In this document: in pieces, positions 25,463-35,488 of the stretch
Numbering within the stretch: the first letter of the stretch is position 1
How the letters are laid out: every line of letters begins with the position of its first letter
Assembly: GCA_010094045.1 (NCBI GenBank)
Contig: ML986593.1
Location: 493,032 to 557,031 of the forward strand
DNA: 64,000 bases
Source: Lojkania enalia
Lineage: Eukaryota > Ascomycota > Dothideomycetes > Pleosporales
Direction of reading: 5' to 3'
Translations under genes and position numbers: made by a program
Notes under the pieces: model-generated
What the model was told of the DNA's origin: nothing
The model's input: the letters and a program-made list of their open reading frames with translations, nothing else
Databases searched by the model: none

Positions 25463-27034
25463 TCAAAGCCTTGCTTGCTCCCTCTCCGGTACCCCCCTCC
25501 AGGCCTCCTCAAAGCCACAACTCCTCACCCAGTGCGGCTCCCCGGCCTCCACACTATCAATCGCCATATTCCCCAAAATTCTCCACATATCTCCTTCAAC
25601 CACAAACCCTTTCCGCCCTTCAAACATTTCGCAAATCTTTTGTCCATTCGCTAGCGCCCTAACAAGTTTGCTCGCATGCCCATCATCCGGGAACGATTTC
25701 ACTCGTGCAAAAACATCTTGCCATTCAGAATTCTTTTTCGACTTGTAGTCTCGGATTTCACTAATGAGGAGTTTGGGCGAGCGCCGAGATGCGTACATGA
25801 CAAGATCGTTTCTGACTTTCCATTCTAGGAGGCGGATTTTATTGGGTGTTGAGAGCCAGGGCTGGGACAGGAAAACTGGGAAGAAGATACTGCAGTTTAC
25901 GCAGTGCATGTAGTAGAAGTCAATTTTGACCTGGTGGGGGGGATGTTGGGCAGCGGCTGTGTAGTACACTATACTTCATTAGCTCGATCTTATCTACGAC
26001 ATGAGGGATGTGGGACGAAGTTACCTATGGCATTAATCATCTCCGCCGTCTTCTCTTCTAACTCCTTCTCATCGGCGACTATATATTGGCTCGCATACTT
26101 TATCATGTCGTCCGGCACTCTCTTTAGAAGACCATCTCTGATCTTATTCCCATCGCCCCATTGCGGCGCCTCGCTCAACTTTTTATCTGCACGTATCTCA
26201 TCTAATATCTCAACCACGGATTTCGTACTAGGCGTCCGATTGGGGTTCTTCTCCTTTACCATCTTCTCACACCCAAGAAACAAAGGCATCATCCAAGCAT
26301 CATGAACCGCAGCTTGCGCCAACGCTTCCGCGATAATGGCGGGTTGTTCAAACTCAACCCCGAAACCAAGATGAATGATTGGATGCAGGAAGCCTGCGAA
26401 CATCCGGCAAAGCATATCGTCCGCCCGCTCGTCCCCCTTGAACACGTATTCATTCAGCACGTTCTGCCACCCTTTCTTAGCGATTTCTTCTTGGTAGAAG
26501 GCTAGGAACTCGTGGTAGTACTCCCCGTTCCCAAGATATGTCTTGTATCTATCTAGTTCATGCATGTCTTTGACTACAGATTGTTCGAGGGGTTCCATCC
26601 GTCGCTGGTAGGATAAATTTTCTTTGTAGCCTTTCTTTAACTCGGTAGGGGATGCATTGAGGGCGAATAAGGTCAGTAGATGATGGACGATATGGTTCTA
26701 GCAAGAAGCTTGTTAGCTACAACAGGCTCGGAGGTACATAGTTACAGATACGTACGTGGAATCCAGATTGATTGAAGAAGATGTGGTGCTTCTCATGGTT
26801 TTCCTGCAATAGCTGGCTTGTCGTGTCTGCCGTCTCAGAGCTGATGCCAGGTAGATAGAATTGCGGTTGCTGCGACGGCGAAAGATGAACCTTTGATGAT
26901 GAGGCCATAGTGCGGCGAGGAAGTATAGAAGGGGTAGCCCTCAATTGCTTGATCGGGCTTGATCCCAAAGGTCTGTAGGACGGAATAGAACTAGCATTGG
27001 CAGCTTGCTTTACGCAGAACTGTCTAGAAAACAT
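25463..27034 (-). CDS. Questin-oxidase-like protein (PF14027 family)
   Basis: Relative of fungal questin oxidase / AflY-type proteins, which act in Baeyer-Villiger-like ring opening of anthraquinones; many members have no known substrate. Exons (minus) 27034-26756, 26697-26025, 25968-25463 give 485 residues. Family features: FFNQSGFHNHIVHHLLT, HPIIHLGFGVEF, QAAVHDAWMMPLFLG and HPPHQVKIDFYYMHCVN. Residues 1-42 before the second Met (MASSSKV) are Arg/Ser-rich without acidic residues, resembling a mitochondrial presequence, so either a mitochondrial or a shorter cytosolic form is possible. No polyketide synthase or other anthraquinone gene is nearby, so a role in a cluster is not supported. Confidence 0.88.
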
Positions 27035-27837
27035 TGACGGCTACGATACCCTGCTAGAATATCAGGGTTGCAAACCATAGGGCGTAATATACTCAATTCA
27101 ACTCGGCACGGACATGGTCTTGGTGGTCCGGACGACATCTTCTGACACAATGACGTCTGCGGGGAAGCTGTCAAGTAGCCCGGAGCTTCGGCCAGTAGAA
27201 CAGCGAGGCATTAGTCAGGCGCACCGCAGTAGCAAGCTACGGTTAGCTGAGGATATTCGACAAAACGAGCTTGTTGGTATCATGTGCGGCATTCTTTGGC
27301 AAATAGATAGGGAGGTGATGTTGACCGGAGCTTGTGCTAGTAGAGGTGAGGAGTAGCAGATCAGCCACCTGGACAGAATGGGCAAGACCTAGAATGCTAG
27401 ATGACAAAGTTCCAATGGACATCTGGCGATTCTATTGGTAGATTCTAGGCCATGTACAACCTTCGTACGAAAAATGTATTCCAAGGCTTCATTTGTGCAA
27501 AAGAGCCCTTTATGGAACTTAATTATTTATGAACCTTGGATATGCTCTAGAGAGGAAAGTCCTCGCGAAGAAATCTTCCGGTCCGAAGACAACATCACAT
27601 ACAAAATAAAATCGTATAAGAAATCATGATCACCAAATCCTCGTATGAAGATATATTAATTTCCGTGCCTAGAAAGGCATGAGGCCCACTGCTCTGCAAA
27701 ATAATAGAACGCCATGGCTCGCAAACACTGATGCTCCTCCGCCATGCAAACCCGGTAACAAAAACCATAAAGCCAATTACGCAATTTTGCCCCTTCAGCT
27801 TTCACTAAGACCATTATAAAGACAATATAAAGAACTA
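27035..27837. other. Intergenic region, no gene seen
   Basis: About 800 bp between the 3' end of SGT1 and the start of the questin-oxidase-like gene (both minus strand). Only short frames without domain features. It presumably holds the promoter of the latter. Confidence 0.4.
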
Positions 27838-29031
27838 TTAGTATTTCTTCGCTTCCATGCCATCCGGAGGCTCAGGGACAACCGTTCGGCTACCCACATT
27901 GCTCCAGTCAGTGCTAAGAACGGTCCCGCCGCTCTCTTGATAGCTCTTCATCATCGCACGCTGCTGATCGGCTGAGGCACCCTTGTACAGTTGCTTGAAG
28001 AACCGGCTCGTATCGTCACCATCATAGTCATCTAGGTCGTCATCAGCCACCACAGTGTCCCAGTTCTTGGCACCTTTCTTGGAAGATGTTGGGTAAGAAG
28101 GCGGCTGCTCGTTGGACTTCGATGCGAGCACATGAGCGGGAATGGTCGGCTTATCCTCCGACGGCGCAGACGTGTTGCGGTTGCCCTCAAGACTCTTCCA
28201 CTTGATGCCCGGCTCTGCCTTCTTCAATGTAAATTCAACTTTTGATGCTTTGACCTGATATGATGATCTCGACGGATCGACTTTCGCAAAGAGAGGGTCG
28301 AGCGAGTAGTCGAAGTGAGAGGAGCCTTCTATAGGAAATGAAATCGAGAGCTGTTCTTGGTTGGCTTGGGATTTGAATCACCTAGGACGTGCGCCATTTA
28401 TACGTACCGAGTCTGCATCAATATCCACCGCGGCCTTATCTTTAGGAACACCCCTCGCTAACAGCGTGAAGTAAACATTCTCGTTATTCTGGTACCAGTC
28501 ATGCTTGATCTTGCTCGCAGGAGTGGGAGCGATAGGTGCAGGTGCTGTAGGCTGGGATTCCGCGGAGGGTGCCGTTTTGGTGTCCTCCTCCTTTTGACTC
28601 GGCAGCTCAACGTCAGGCACTTCCTTGACAGTAACTTTGCCTCGCTCGTCGCCCTCCTCCAAGCTCTGTAGTTTATTGGTGACTTTGGTGTTCCAAATCG
28701 CAAGCGTTTTCTCCTTCTCATCCAGACGCTTCACAATGTTTAACACGAATTCGGCGTCTGCATACCGCTCGAGGAAGAATAAGGCAATACCACGCCGCAA
28801 TTGCGACTCCTTGATCAATTCTCGCTTTGCACGCTTGTGGGCTAGGAATACCGCGAACTCGGCATCGGCGAGGGCTTCGGAGTATTTAGAGGACCGTTGG
28901 TATGCGGTGGAACGTTTGATGTAGTAATCAACCGCATTTGGGTGCGTGCTCAGCGCCGTGGTGTACTGTTTTATGGCTTCGTCATAGTTGCCGTCCTTGA
29001 GAGCAGCTGCGCCGCGAGCTGCTTGATTCAT
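27838..29031 (-). CDS. sgt1: SGT1 co-chaperone (TPR-CS-SGS)
   Basis: HSP90/SKP1 co-chaperone needed for SCF ubiquitin ligase and kinetochore assembly, and in other eukaryotes for NLR stability. Exons (minus) 29031-28408 and 28350-27838 give 378 residues. Residues 1-120 form the TPR region (RGAAALKDGNYDEAIKQYT start). A Pro/Ala-rich linker follows. The CS domain begins at KIKHDWYQNNENVYFTLLAR and continues across the intron with LSISFPIEGSSHFDYSLDPL. The C-terminal SGS domain shows DDTSRFFKQLYKGASADQQ and SGGTVLSTDWSNVG. Domain order and length match yeast and fungal SGT1. Confidence 0.95.
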
Positions 29032-29446
29032 GGCGGGGGTAGCTGCGGGGTTGGAATAATATTAGTGGCGCGATGTACACCGAGGTTAGCTGGCTTGTGC
29101 AGACAATGCGATTGAGGTAGAGGTTGGGAGAAGGCGCAGCAGCTATATATGAGCCTGAATGCGTAGGCTGCCGTGCTGCGCTGTGGACGTGGAACGTGAT
29201 GGAAAGTGACTGGATGGGGTTCTTGCCTGAGCCACGCCGAAATCTGGGGCTGGGGTCTGCAAGTCACGCTAGCCTATTATTGCTGGAAATGGTCCGTGGG
29301 TGAATGTGAACACCAACAAGTGATTCATCAGTACAAACATGGTATCAATTGCCCGCTAGCAAAGGTCACCGCTTCACATGCCATTTCCTAGGTACCATTC
29401 ATCCTACATCCTCAATTACACAGTCTGCATCATCAGATTTGACCCC
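29032..29446. other. Short intergenic region upstream of SGT1
   Basis: 415 bp between the aldo-keto reductase stop and the SGT1 start, both on the minus strand. It holds the SGT1 promoter; no further feature is recognised. Confidence 0.4.
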
Positions 29447-30406
29447 TCACTGCCCACTCATAACCTGCCAGTTATCCACAAACGAGTCCGCCTCAACACT
29501 CTCCCAGATCTTCTGGATCCTCTTCGCTGCCTCCTCACTCACGGGCCCTTTCTTCAATGCCTGCGCCGTCTGCTCGACCTGCTTCAAACTGCTCGCCCCG
29601 AAGATCACCGCATCGCCCAACTCCTCCTTCAAAAGGGAGTTGTACCCCACCCAACGGTACGCCAACTCCGCCTTCGAAACACCCTCCTTTTCGGCAATGT
29701 CATTCCACTCTGTGAGTGCCTCCAAGAAGCTGGGCTTGTTGTAGAGCCTTCTATAGAGGCCGCCGATGGCCTGCTCGCTAAAACGGCTAACGCCTTCTTC
29801 AATTTGTTGCTTGGTCTTGGTAAGGAAGCCACCGGCAATGGGCGAGTATGCGTAGAACGAAATCCCTAGTTTGCGGAGGGTGGGGAAGAGCAATGTCTCG
29901 GTCTTCCTTGCGACCGGGTTGTAGTTTCCTTGATAGACGGTGGGCAGGACGTATCCCTTGCTCTTAGCTGCGTCGTACACCTGCTGGACTTCTTCCGCCG
30001 TGAAATTAGATAGTCCGAATCTCTTGAAGAGGCCTTTCTTGTAGACCTCGTTGATTCCCTCGATAGTCTCTTCGATTGGGGTGCTCTTGTCTGGAGCGTG
30101 AAGGTACAGGATATCGACTTGCTTGATTTGGAGTCGCTTTAACGAGTCTTCCGCATCCTCGATGCATTTGTCTTTACCAGCAGCGCCAGGAGTGAAGCCT
30201 CCGACGAGTTTGGTGTCGATGACGAAGTCCCCGTGACCGGGAGTGCTGCCAATTAATTCCTCCGAGCCGGCGTATAGACGGGCAGTGTCAATGGTAGTAA
30301 CGCCTTCTTTCTTCAGAGTCTCAAGAAGTTCCTGGATGGCTTTGGCATTATTGAAACCGGAATTAGGGCTGATAGCTGCTCCCCCAAATACAGCCTTGAT
30401 TGCCAT
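29447..30406 (-). CDS. Aldo-keto reductase, AKR7 / aflatoxin-aldehyde-reductase-like
   Basis: Cytosolic NADPH-dependent reductase of aldehydes. One exon of 319 residues starting MAIKAVFGGAAISP; the upstream in-frame extension to 30514 lacks homology and is ignored. Catalytic tetrad positions can be seen: Asp and Tyr in TIDTARLYAGSEE, Lys in VIDTKLVGG, His in ILYLHAPDKS. The substrate loop and cofactor region include GLSNFTAEEV, QGNYNPVARKTE and the C-terminal VIFGASSLKQVEQ. The closest described relatives are AKR7-type enzymes that reduce aflatoxin dialdehyde; the natural substrate here is unknown. Confidence 0.9.
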   Translation of the reverse strand: MAIKAVFGGAAISPNSGFNNAKAIQELLETLKKEGVTTIDTARLYAGSEELIGSTPGHGDFVIDTKLVGGFTPGAAGKDKCIEDAEDSLKRLQIKQVDILYLHAPDKSTPIEETIEGINEVYKKGLFKRFGLSNFTAEEVQQVYDAAKSKGYVLPTVYQGNYNPVARKTETLLFPTLRKLGISFYAYSPIAGGFLTKTKQQIEEGVSRFSEQAIGGLYRRLYNKPSFLEALTEWNDIAEKEGVSKAELAYRWVGYNSLLKEELGDAVIFGASSLKQVEQTAQALKKGPVSEEAAKRIQKIWESVEADSFVDNWQVMSGQ

Positions 30407-31500
30407 AATGTATTCTATTTGCTGGATAGGCTTGGTCCGATTTTGTGATCCAAAGTGGGCATATAGAGGAAGGCAGTGATGGTAGTGATGTTTGACTAAG
30501 TACAAAAGTCGCAACAGGGAGCTATTTATTAGGAAGGCTAAATGAGGGGAGTGTCAATTGTGCAAGAGCCTAACAAATAACCGAATCTAATAGTGCACAA
30601 AATCCGTCGGAGATAACCTTACCGTAAGGCAACTATCCTGTGATATCTCCAAGCCCCACATTCTCGGTCCACACCTCCACCCACCAGGGCGAGCCTGCAT
30701 CTACAACGCTTGTTATGTGATAAACGAAACAAAGTCTGTCCAATATGATAGATTATACCCCGACTCCAACCAATATGCAAACTCTCAAAAATGGTATAGG
30801 CGATGTTTGTCTTATCAGAGGCATTGCATCTTCCGCTAACATCCGTGGACCTAGCTTGACCTCGTATACCACCTATGCAGCAGAAGGCACAGCATGGAAC
30901 AAGTTGTCTTGAATCTGGCCAATCATGTTAAATTTCCCAAATAATTGCACTTTTAAACCTTTCCCGTAAACTCCGAGAGATTTGACTTCGTATTGTTACG
31001 ACCCTGGATCCTTCATCTAACGAGCATTTGTCTATTATGTAAAAACGCCGGCGTATGGGACGATTCATACTCCGATTAAAACCTTGTTTGAGAATTAGGC
31101 TGACTACTTCACCAGCCTTGTTTTTAATAGAGAACACATGCACGCTGCTTGTTAGGCGGCATGACCAGATGGTAGATCTTGTTCGGTCTCGGGTATTACT
31201 GTTGGCTGAATGCCTGTAAGAATGACTCAGGGGCCGGGGAGAGCCTTTTCTATCAATTAATAACAATAACAATAAAAGTACATCTAGCTATTCCTACATC
31301 CCAGACTTGCGATCGCCAGCAGACTCCAAAACGAAATACGATAAAATTCGCTCTCTAAGTGACGCGGGGCTCTATAGCCATAACGAGAAACAAGCGTGGC
31401 CTAGTGCTCAGTATACTCCAACATAGGAAAGTTTGAGGTCAAGATTATAGATTTGTGCTATGCCCTTTCTCATAGGGATAAACAGATAATGTAAGGAGAA
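30407..31500. other. Intergenic region, 1.1 kb
   Basis: Promoter of the aldo-keto reductase and 3' flank of the polytopic membrane protein. One 114-codon minus frame (30928-31272) has no recognisable features. No RNA gene recognised. Confidence 0.4.
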
Positions 31501-33708
31501 CTATAATGCTGCAATCTTTGGTAGTGGCTTATTCTTCAACTCGTCGAGCGTTGTTCTTCTCGCTTCAGCCTTGATCCTTGGTCCATTCTCGCCTTGCTTT
31601 GGGATGCTGGGGTTTCGGGACATTCTACTAAGTGTGCTCGCTCTGAAAACGTTTGTTGCCCCGGCCAGAATATCTGAATGGCGTAGGGGGCTGACGGAGC
31701 GCGACTTGCGGAATGGGAGAGCATTTGCGAAGTTTGATCCCAAATCCCTTAGATCAAGTTCTCGTTCGAACTCATTCTTGAGGTTTACCTCGTTATTATC
31801 CGGGCTACTGTCAGGACTAAACCTGCTGAGCAGCTCGGCGGATGACGCTCTAGGGATGATGATGGGCAAACATTCAGAAGGGTCTGTTTGGCCCCGCAGC
31901 TTTGGCTTCCACCCTTTGGCTTTCCGTGCAGGGTTTTGGCCCCCTGTCGATGCATCTGGTGCACTAGCACGGCGAATGTGGCTAGCTGTCCGATGTTGAG
32001 GGCCCTCAGTGCCTGGGATCGTGGTGCCGTTGAGTATTGCATATGCTATAGCATTGGCTGCCGGTCTAACATTATTGTTCGCGATCGCAGAAGCTGGGCT
32101 TGTTTGTCCCTCTTCACCAGGACCAGTTGAGCCGCTCCTGGAACTCCAACCAATGCTGCCAACAGGGGTTGCGGTGCTCAAGCGGGACGGCCGTGTAAGT
32201 GAGACTGATGATCGAGAATAACGACTTCTATTATATGAGAAATTGGGACCTTGATTCGTGTGTGGAAGATGCGGGTGGGAGCGTGACGCGGCGGAACCTA
32301 AGGGGGAAGGGAGAGGTGGGTGAACAGCACGCCATGCAGATGCTGAATACTGCGCTGAAGCAGATAAGGGCACAAAGCCAGACGGTGTGATAAGCGCAGG
32401 CATTCGTGGAGGGAGTGGTAGATGCTGATAAGACGTGGAAGGTTGAAAAACATTCACCGGTAAATCTACAGATGTTGAACGAGGTGCAATAAAAGCGGCC
32501 GGTAGCGGAGGAGGCTGAGCATGGGATGTGAATATGCCTAGACCGATTGATCGGACGGGAGAGGGAGCAATAATAGTTGATGTGGGCGGGGACTGGTTCA
32601 AATCAAGAGTTTCCACGTCTGCGTTAGAATGATTCGAAGGGCTGCTCCTGTGCGTTGAGGCGGAAACTCGGCCTTGATACTTTTCAGAGGTAAAAGAAGA
32701 GCTACGAGAGGGAGACGGTCGACGAGATACTACAGGTGTTGGCCGGCGGTTCCCTGGCTTTTGATAACCATGCTTGAGTAAGTGGGCCTCAAAAGGGCGT
32801 CGGACAACGGCAAGCATCCCGAATAACGTGCAAGATGCTAAGCTGCAATCCGGATTAGCTAGGCTTCAAATCATTCTAGTCAACGGGTTTAGTCTCCATA
32901 CAGTGCTAGCATAGACATAGCGATGCCCAAGCGTCCTACTACACAGGTTGCTCCGGCCTCCCATCCTTGAAGGCCTACCCTAGGAGGCAAACACACCGGC
33001 CGACGAGCGACAATGATCATATTCCAGCCAGAAGTCAAGAGCCAAAGGATACATAAGGTCACAGCGAAGCGAATTGCGAAATAAGAGGTCTTCTTAAGGA
33101 TGGAAGGATGCCGTCGTTGATGTTTCCATATTCTTTGCTTTAGAGAAAAGATGGTATGTAGGAAGATGTATGCTATCGAAACAAGAGACTATGTGAAGTC
33201 AGTAAAGTATTATAATCATAAGGGAAGCTCCATACTGAAGTGAGTGTTAACGCTTCCGATGGTATGTTCGTTGCATCGGAAGGGTCTGACGCAATTAAGT
33301 AAAGAGACGTAATGAGCGTGAAGAGAGAAGTCCAAAGTAGAGCATTGAGACAACAGGTGATTGCAATTAGGGTCAACTGGCGTCGGGGAAGCTTTGCAGA
33401 GATCTTGATGGTGGCAACGGATCTCGCTAGCTGACTAGCTTCCCCATTGCTGGCCTCGGATGCTGCCATCAATTGAGACAACCTCCAGTAGCCTGGACGG
33501 CAATCAGGTAGACTATTGAGAAGGCAAGGGAAGGAAAGAGTAACGGCGCAGCTAGAGAACAGAAAATGAAGCGAAGGACGGGCTCATCGCGAAGATGAGA
33601 GGACAGCTTGAGGGCACCAGAAAGCAGGAGGAATTCGATGGGAGCTGCGGACACAGATCGCTTCCGAAGATGGGTGGAGTTAAGATGGAACAAAGCTGGG
33701 AATTGAGC
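31501..33708 (-). CDS. Polytopic membrane protein with long Ser/Pro-rich tail (5' end unresolved)
   Basis: I do not recognise the function. Exons (minus) that join with consistent phase: 33708-33483, 33426-33236, 33188-32902, 32842-31501, giving about 682 residues. Hydrophobic helices include LRFIFCSLAAPLLFPSLAF, LTLIAITCCLNALLWTSLF, ITSLYLIA, SLVSIAYIFLHTIF, FAVTLCILWLLTSGW and GIAMSMLALLASCTLFGML: about six to seven TM segments. The last exon encodes VVRRPFEAHLLKHGYQ, then about 400 Ser/Pro/Arg-rich, probably disordered cytoplasmic residues. The start codon is not settled: ATG candidates at 33845 and 33987 need an extra intron whose phase I could not make fit cleanly. The first intron uses a weak GTTGTC donor. 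It may be a receptor-like or scaffold membrane protein. Confidence 0.65.
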
Positions 33709-33849
33709 CTGAACGCGGCTTCTGACCAGCGGCGTCTCAGGAACAGCGGTACCGACTCTGGAGCACTCTTACGGAATAGATGCATTCCAAAGCCACGGAC
33801 AAAGAAAATTAGAGAAGTAAGGAATGTTGCGCAAGCAGAAGACATGAGG

Positions 33850-34479
33850 AATGTGGTTGGACTTGTGTAGGCAGGGGCATGGTTTGCTGCGGCTCTGGAG
33901 GAAACATTTTGACAACGTGAGCGGAGATACCTTTAAACATGATGCAGACGCGGCTGAAAAAATTTTTTGGCATCTATATGAGTCCATTAGATCGCATTAA
34001 GGCGATGCAATTTTTCTGCGACGGTAGAATTTGAGTACTCTATACTGCGATCACTGTAAATTCGCGACGCTTGCTAATAGGCGCCAGGGATGTACCTGGA
34101 TTGCCGCATAGATTCGGATTCCTTGAGACCAACAATCCCGGCAATGTTAGCACGTCCTCGGCACTCGAACCATACTCTTACTCCCCGCAGCTACCTGGAC
34201 GCATCAACTCTAACTCCCGCGTTATTATCCGACGCGCGTACACAAGTGAATGAGTTTCGTCCACTTTCATCCGGCTGGACTTGAGAAATATTGGTCTCTA
34301 GTGATATCATCGCGGACCTGCAAGGATTGTAAAAGTTGCTCTAGTTGGCGAGTTTAAGACCTTGTACTCTCGTCCACAATACGCGTTTGAATAAACGCCT
34401 TCTGGGAGGTTCCCACTTCCGACCTCGATTTCGAGTCGGGCTTTCGGGCACAGCAATGCACGCCACAGGATATTTTCTT
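33850..34479. other. Intergenic region between membrane protein and SNARE gene
   Basis: About 630 bp with the upstream region of the polytopic membrane protein and the 3' flank of the SNARE gene; part may be 5' exon of the former (see that entry). No other gene-like sequence. Confidence 0.35.
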
Positions 34480-35300
34480 TTAGAGGATGAGGAGCAAGAC
34501 GAGGAGAAGTATGAGAACAAATATGAGAACAGCGATACAGCAGCTCGACCATCGATCTGTCGATAAACACGATTAGTATAGGTTCAAATTGATTGCATTG
34601 GTGACTTACCTTCGTTCTGCCGTATTACATGCCCCATCCTCTTCAAACCGGTCTGGAGCTTTCCGCCGACTCTATCGGCCACTTTATCCACGTCATCGAG
34701 CAGTTCCCCCTGTTCTTCGAGCTCGCGGCCCATATCGTCAGCTTGCTGTCGGAGGTTTCCCACCGTACGGAAGACGCCATCAAGCGCCTCGTCCTGTTCG
34801 TGCATCAATTCCTGCTGTCGTTCTTGCTCGAATGCAGCATATTCGTCCTCTTCGAAGGAGTCCGGATCGGGAAGTACGTCTCCATTCATTGCGCCCTTGC
34901 CTTTGCCCTGGGCATCATGAACGGTCCGGAGAAGTTCATCCCGCATGTTCTGAACCTCGTCTCCCACATCTTTAACTAAACGTCTACGGCGCTCAACCTC
35001 ATCTATCTCGAGTCCGAATCTATAAGGGTCATGCTCGACAGCCTTCACGCTTTCTATCAGGTCTTCAAGATCTTGGCTAAGCTCCTGAAGAGTCTGTTCG
35101 AGCTCACTACGGGCTTCACGAAGCTCAGGGGAATGTGCGGAAGATGCGGAAGATCGTATACGAAGGTAGGAAGCGAACAGGGGCCGTGTGGTGTTCAACG
35201 CAGACAGCACATCTCTGTGACATTTGTCAGTGCTACTACCTCAAGCTTGAAATGAGGCTTCCTACGCTTGAACCTGCAAGAACGGATCCTCGTCATTCAT
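34480..35300 (-). CDS. tlg1: Tlg1/syntaxin-6-type Qc-SNARE
   Basis: Tail-anchored t-SNARE for endosome-to-Golgi transport. Three exons (minus): 35300-35266, 35214-34610, 34556-34480, giving 238 residues. The N-terminus MNDEDPFLQVQADVLSALN matches the syntaxin-6 N-domain start; conserved DPYRFGLEIDEVERRR follows. The SNARE motif runs from about LMHEQDEALDGVFRTVGNL to GLKRMGHVIRQNE. The last small exon encodes DRWSSCCIAVLIF and a C-terminal membrane anchor ending LLLVLLLIL, with the Cys pair typical of palmitoylated SNAREs. The first and last exons are too short to stand out on their own but complete the protein exactly. It shares a 188-bp upstream region with the METTL25-like gene. Confidence 0.93.
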
Positions 35301-35488
35301 TTTGGGCGTGATGGTGCAGACGAGCTTTGTAAGTAAGAATACCAGGGTTGTCGGCGGTTAGATACGATGCAAAACCCAAAATATGGTCGCCTCCAAGGCT
35401 TCGGCGATGATGGAGTTATCCCCAACTTACGCCGAGGAATAACCGGGGCGTGTGCAATTGGCGCACGAGCCAACAAGGTCGAGCAAAA
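35301..35488. promoter_or_regulatory. Compact bidirectional promoter region
   Basis: Only 188 bp separate the divergent ATGs of the SNARE gene (35300, minus) and the METTL25-like gene (35489, plus). Both 5' UTRs and core promoters must lie here unless the plus-strand start is further downstream. No clear TATA box was seen. Confidence 0.6.

Noticed and set aside
25463..31500. Possible secondary-metabolite cluster (questin-oxidase-like plus aldo-keto reductase)
   Set aside because: No PKS, NRPS, terpene synthase, transporter or pathway regulator nearby, and SGT1, a housekeeping gene, lies between them.
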